From assembly GCF_004804335.1 (NCBI RefSeq), contig NZ_SRXY01000002.1, positions 73,306-137,305 of the forward strand: a stretch of 64,000 nt of DNA, written 5' to 3'. Position 1 is the stretch's first letter. Every line of letters starts with the position of its first letter. This document shows positions 61,968-64,000 of this stretch, piece by piece. The notes beneath the pieces are model-generated. The model was not told the origin of the DNA, made no database searches, and was given only the letters and a program-made list of their open reading frames with translations. This stretch comes from Pacificoceanicola onchidii. GTDB lineage: Bacteria > Pseudomonadota > Alphaproteobacteria > Rhodobacterales > Rhodobacteraceae. The position numbers were made by a program, and so were the translations under genes.

Positions 61968-63242
61968 ATGACACAGCCACGCGTTTTGATTGCCGGAGGC
62001 GGCATTGGCGGGCTTGCAACCGCGCTCACGCTGCACCAGATCGGCGTGCCGGTTTCGGTCTTTGAAAGCGTGCGTGATCTCAAGCCGCTTGGGGTCGGGA
62101 TCAATCTGCAACCCAACGCGGTGCGCGAACTGTTCGATCTGGGCATTACCGCAGAGCAGCTTGATACGGTGGGTGTCCCGGCGCGGGAATGGGCGCTGGT
62201 CGGGCTGAATGGCAATGACATTCACGCAGAGCCGCGCGGCACGGAGGCCGGGTACAACTGGCCGCAATACGCGGTGCATCGCGGCGGCTTTCACATGCTG
62301 CTGTATCGCGTGCTTTCGGACCGCATCGGCGCAGAGAACATCCACCTCGGGCACCGTGTCACCGGCTATGTCAAAAACAGCGATGGTACGGTGACGGCGC
62401 AGATGCAGACCGAACAGGGGCCGGTTCAGCACAGCGGCACGCTCTTGATTGACGGCATGGGCATTCACTCCCCGATCCGCGCCCAGATGCATCCCGATCA
62501 GCCCCCCATCCACTGGGGCGGCGCGCTGATGTGGCGGGGCACAACGCGGGCGAAGCCCATCCGCACCGGCTCCAGCTTTGTCGGGCTTGGCACGCACCGC
62601 CACCGCATGGTGATCTACCCGATCTCGCATCCTGATGCGGAGGGTCTCGCCCAGATCAACTGGATTGCGGAATACACGCTCGACGACACCAGCGGCTGGG
62701 AAAAGACCGGCTGGTTCCGCCCGGTGGAGATCGACAGCTTTGCCCACCATTTCGACGCCTTCCGCTATGACTGGCTGGACGTGCCCCAGATGCTGCGCGG
62801 GGCGGAAATCGCCTATGAAAACCCGATGATCGACCGCGATCCGGTGCCCACATGGGTGGACGGGCCGGTTGCGCTGATGGGCGACGCGGCCCATGCCATG
62901 TATCCCACCGGCTCCAACGGCGCATCGCAGGCGGTGATCGACGCGCGCACCATTGGTGCGGCGATGCTGGAGCATGGCGTGACCCCCGCCGCCCTTGCCG
63001 CCTATGACGCCGCGCTCTGCGGGCCGGTGTCGGACCTGATCCTGCGCAATCGCGGCGCGGGTCCCTTTGGCCTTTTGAACATGGTGGACACGCGCTGCGG
63101 CGGCCTGTTCGACGACATCGATGCGGTTATCCCCGCCGCCGAGCGCGCCGAGTTCATGGCGAAATACAAGGCCGCGGCGGGCTTCGCCAAGGACACGCTC
63201 AACGCCGCCCCGCGCCGCATTCCACAAGGCGCGCGGGTCTGA
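61968..63242 (+). CDS. FAD-dependent monooxygenase (group A, salicylate hydroxylase-like)
   Basis: A 424-residue flavoprotein hydroxylase. The FAD motifs are VLIAGGGIGGLATALTLHQ (GxGxxG) and VALMGDAAHAMYPTGSNGASQ (GD motif); a second conserved stretch (LIDGMGIHSPIR) stands in for the usual DG motif. AAAAGG precedes the ATG at 61968. It resembles 3-hydroxybenzoate/salicylate hydroxylases, which use NAD(P)H and oxygen, but the ring substrate is not clear. It lies downstream of the MarR gene in one operon. Confidence 0.87.
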   Translation: MTQPRVLIAGGGIGGLATALTLHQIGVPVSVFESVRDLKPLGVGINLQPNAVRELFDLGITAEQLDTVGVPAREWALVGLNGNDIHAEPRGTEAGYNWPQYAVHRGGFHMLLYRVLSDRIGAENIHLGHRVTGYVKNSDGTVTAQMQTEQGPVQHSGTLLIDGMGIHSPIRAQMHPDQPPIHWGGALMWRGTTRAKPIRTGSSFVGLGTHRHRMVIYPISHPDAEGLAQINWIAEYTLDDTSGWEKTGWFRPVEIDSFAHHFDAFRYDWLDVPQMLRGAEIAYENPMIDRDPVPTWVDGPVALMGDAAHAMYPTGSNGASQAVIDARTIGAAMLEHGVTPAALAAYDAALCGPVSDLILRNRGAGPFGLLNMVDTRCGGLFDDIDAVIPAAERAEFMAKYKAAAGFAKDTLNAAPRRIPQGARV

Positions 63243-63410
63243 ACCCTGCGGACTCGGCAAGTTTACGTAATCTGACGCAGCGTCACTGTTTTACAACGCA
63301 CGGGTGCGTGTTTACGACCGGTTTTCCCCATGTCCGGGCCGGGCGCGGGCCTTAGCTACGCTCCATCGCCCGGTTCATTGAGACCGCTGTCAGAAAAAGG
63401 GACGCCCGCA

Positions 63411-63842
63411 ATGCAGGCCAAGGACATCATGACCTCTCGGGTCATCAAAGTCAGGCATGACGCCGCCATTTCAGAGGCGATCAGCCTGATGCGGCAACAT
63501 CACATCGGCTTTCTGCCGCTGGTGCGCGATGGCTGGATCAGCGGCGTTGTCACGGACCGGGACATCCTTGTGCGGGGCATGACCCATGCCACGCTCGACA
63601 CCTTTGCGCGGGTCTCTGCCGTGGCCACGCAGCCGGTGCAGTTCGTTGATCCTGAAACGCCGCTGGCCGAGCTGGCCGCCACGATGGTCCGGCACAAGCT
63701 GCGCCGCCTGCCGGTCTGCGATGCGCTTGGCTATATCGTCGGGGTCATTTCGCTGACCGATCTGGCCCGGCACGGCGCGCGCGACGCCCTGACCCAGGTC
63801 TATGCTGCCATGACCGAAAACACCGCCCCCGCCACGGCCTGA
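63411..63842 (+). CDS. CBS-domain pair protein
   Basis: A 143-residue protein made of two CBS domains: AKDIMTSRVIKVRHDAAI ... GWISGVVTDRDI (about 3-60) and VQFVDPETPLAELAATM ... YIVGVISLTDLARH (about 72-125). Such pairs bind adenosyl ligands (AMP, ATP, SAM) and regulate other proteins. AAGGGA precedes the ATG at 63411. No partner gene is visible. The upstream gap 63243-63410 holds nothing recognisable. Confidence 0.85.
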   Translation: MQAKDIMTSRVIKVRHDAAISEAISLMRQHHIGFLPLVRDGWISGVVTDRDILVRGMTHATLDTFARVSAVATQPVQFVDPETPLAELAATMVRHKLRRLPVCDALGYIVGVISLTDLARHGARDALTQVYAAMTENTAPATA

Positions 63843-63886
63843 CGCGGCAAGCCCTGCCCTGCCGCGCCTTTCGTTCTGTTCTTGAT

Positions 63887-64000
63887 CAGCCGCGCTTGCG
63901 ACGGCGCAGCGCCGCGAGGCCACCCAGCCCGGCGAAAAGCAGGCCCGCGCTTGCGGGCAGCGGCACCGGCGCGGTGTGTTCAGGGTCCGGCGGCGGGGCC
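63887..64000 (-). CDS. VPLPA-CTERM sorting-signal protein, C-terminal end (partial)
   Basis: The leftward frame entering from the right edge ends at 63887 with about 37 residues: a proline/acid-rich linker, the motif VPLPAS, a hydrophobic helix GLLFAGLGGLAAL and a basic tail RRRKRG. This is the VPLPA-type PEP-CTERM signal recognised by exosortases in Rhodobacteraceae. The body of the protein lies outside the window. It implies an exosortase elsewhere in the genome. Confidence 0.8.

Overview
The window is GC-rich, almost fully coding DNA of a marine alphaproteobacterium, most likely a Rhodobacteraceae (Roseobacter-group) species. The evidence is a DMSP demethylase (dmdA)-acuI operon beside a methanethiol oxidase gene, several solute transporters (TRAP, tripartite tricarboxylate, peptide-type ABC), an ectoine-hydrolase-like gene, a malonyl-CoA synthetase and a VPLPA-type C-terminal sorting signal at the right edge. 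No rRNA, tRNA, CRISPR array, phage or transposase gene was seen.

Layout. 1-3.2 kb: the end of an unidentified gene and a large secreted von Willebrand A protein with seven tandem ~89-residue repeats. 3.3-9.6 kb: a DctB/DctD-type two-component pair followed by a TRAP transporter (dctP, dctQ, dctM). 9.6-18.2 kb: one leftward transcription unit with two substrate-binding proteins, two permeases and a double-ATPase of a peptide-type ABC transporter, followed directly by cobalt-type nitrile hydratase (alpha, beta, accessory). 18.4-27.0 kb: a divergent sugar-acid/tricarboxylate locus. Leftward: tctC, tctB, tctA, a small monooxygenase, a metallo-beta-lactamase-fold lactonase and otnK. Rightward: an isopropylmalate-dehydrogenase-like enzyme, a Gfo/Idh/MocA oxidoreductase and a GntR regulator. 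A dyad in the shared promoter region is a likely operator.

27.0-31.3 kb: a 353-bp inverted-repeat-bounded element, a LysR gene whose stop codon lies on the element border, and two small genes. Next comes a decayed pair (3' end of a GcvA-like LysR gene and a desaturase lacking its 5' part), then a Rieske ferredoxin and a DmdA-like GcvT-family protein. 31.6-36.6 kb: a hybrid histidine kinase, a thioredoxin-fold protein and a phosphatase. 36.6-43.4 kb: the organosulfur locus, with a membrane protein, mtoX, a 45-residue small ORF, acuI, dmdA, DUF1326 and DUF2182 proteins and a divergent GntR regulator. DMSP would be demethylated by DmdA, methanethiol oxidised by MtoX and acryloyl-CoA reduced by AcuI. 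The cysteine-rich DUF1326/DUF2182 proteins may load a metal. 43.4-50.7 kb: a thioesterase, a second copy of the inverted-repeat element, a cupin, acnB, a di-haem cytochrome and a nitroreductase-like protein.

50.9-55.1 kb: an uncharacterised four-gene operon encoding a membrane-anchored GNAT-like protein, a stand-alone ThiF/E1-like adenylyltransferase, a polytopic membrane protein and a YghO-like GNAT protein. With the downstream nitroreductase-like gene it is the best candidate here for an undescribed system. 55.2-64 kb: matB, an ectoine-hydrolase-family M24 protein, an SDR, a D-2-hydroxyacid dehydrogenase with an aminotransferase, a MarR regulator with an FAD monooxygenase, a CBS-domain protein and the end of a VPLPA-CTERM protein.
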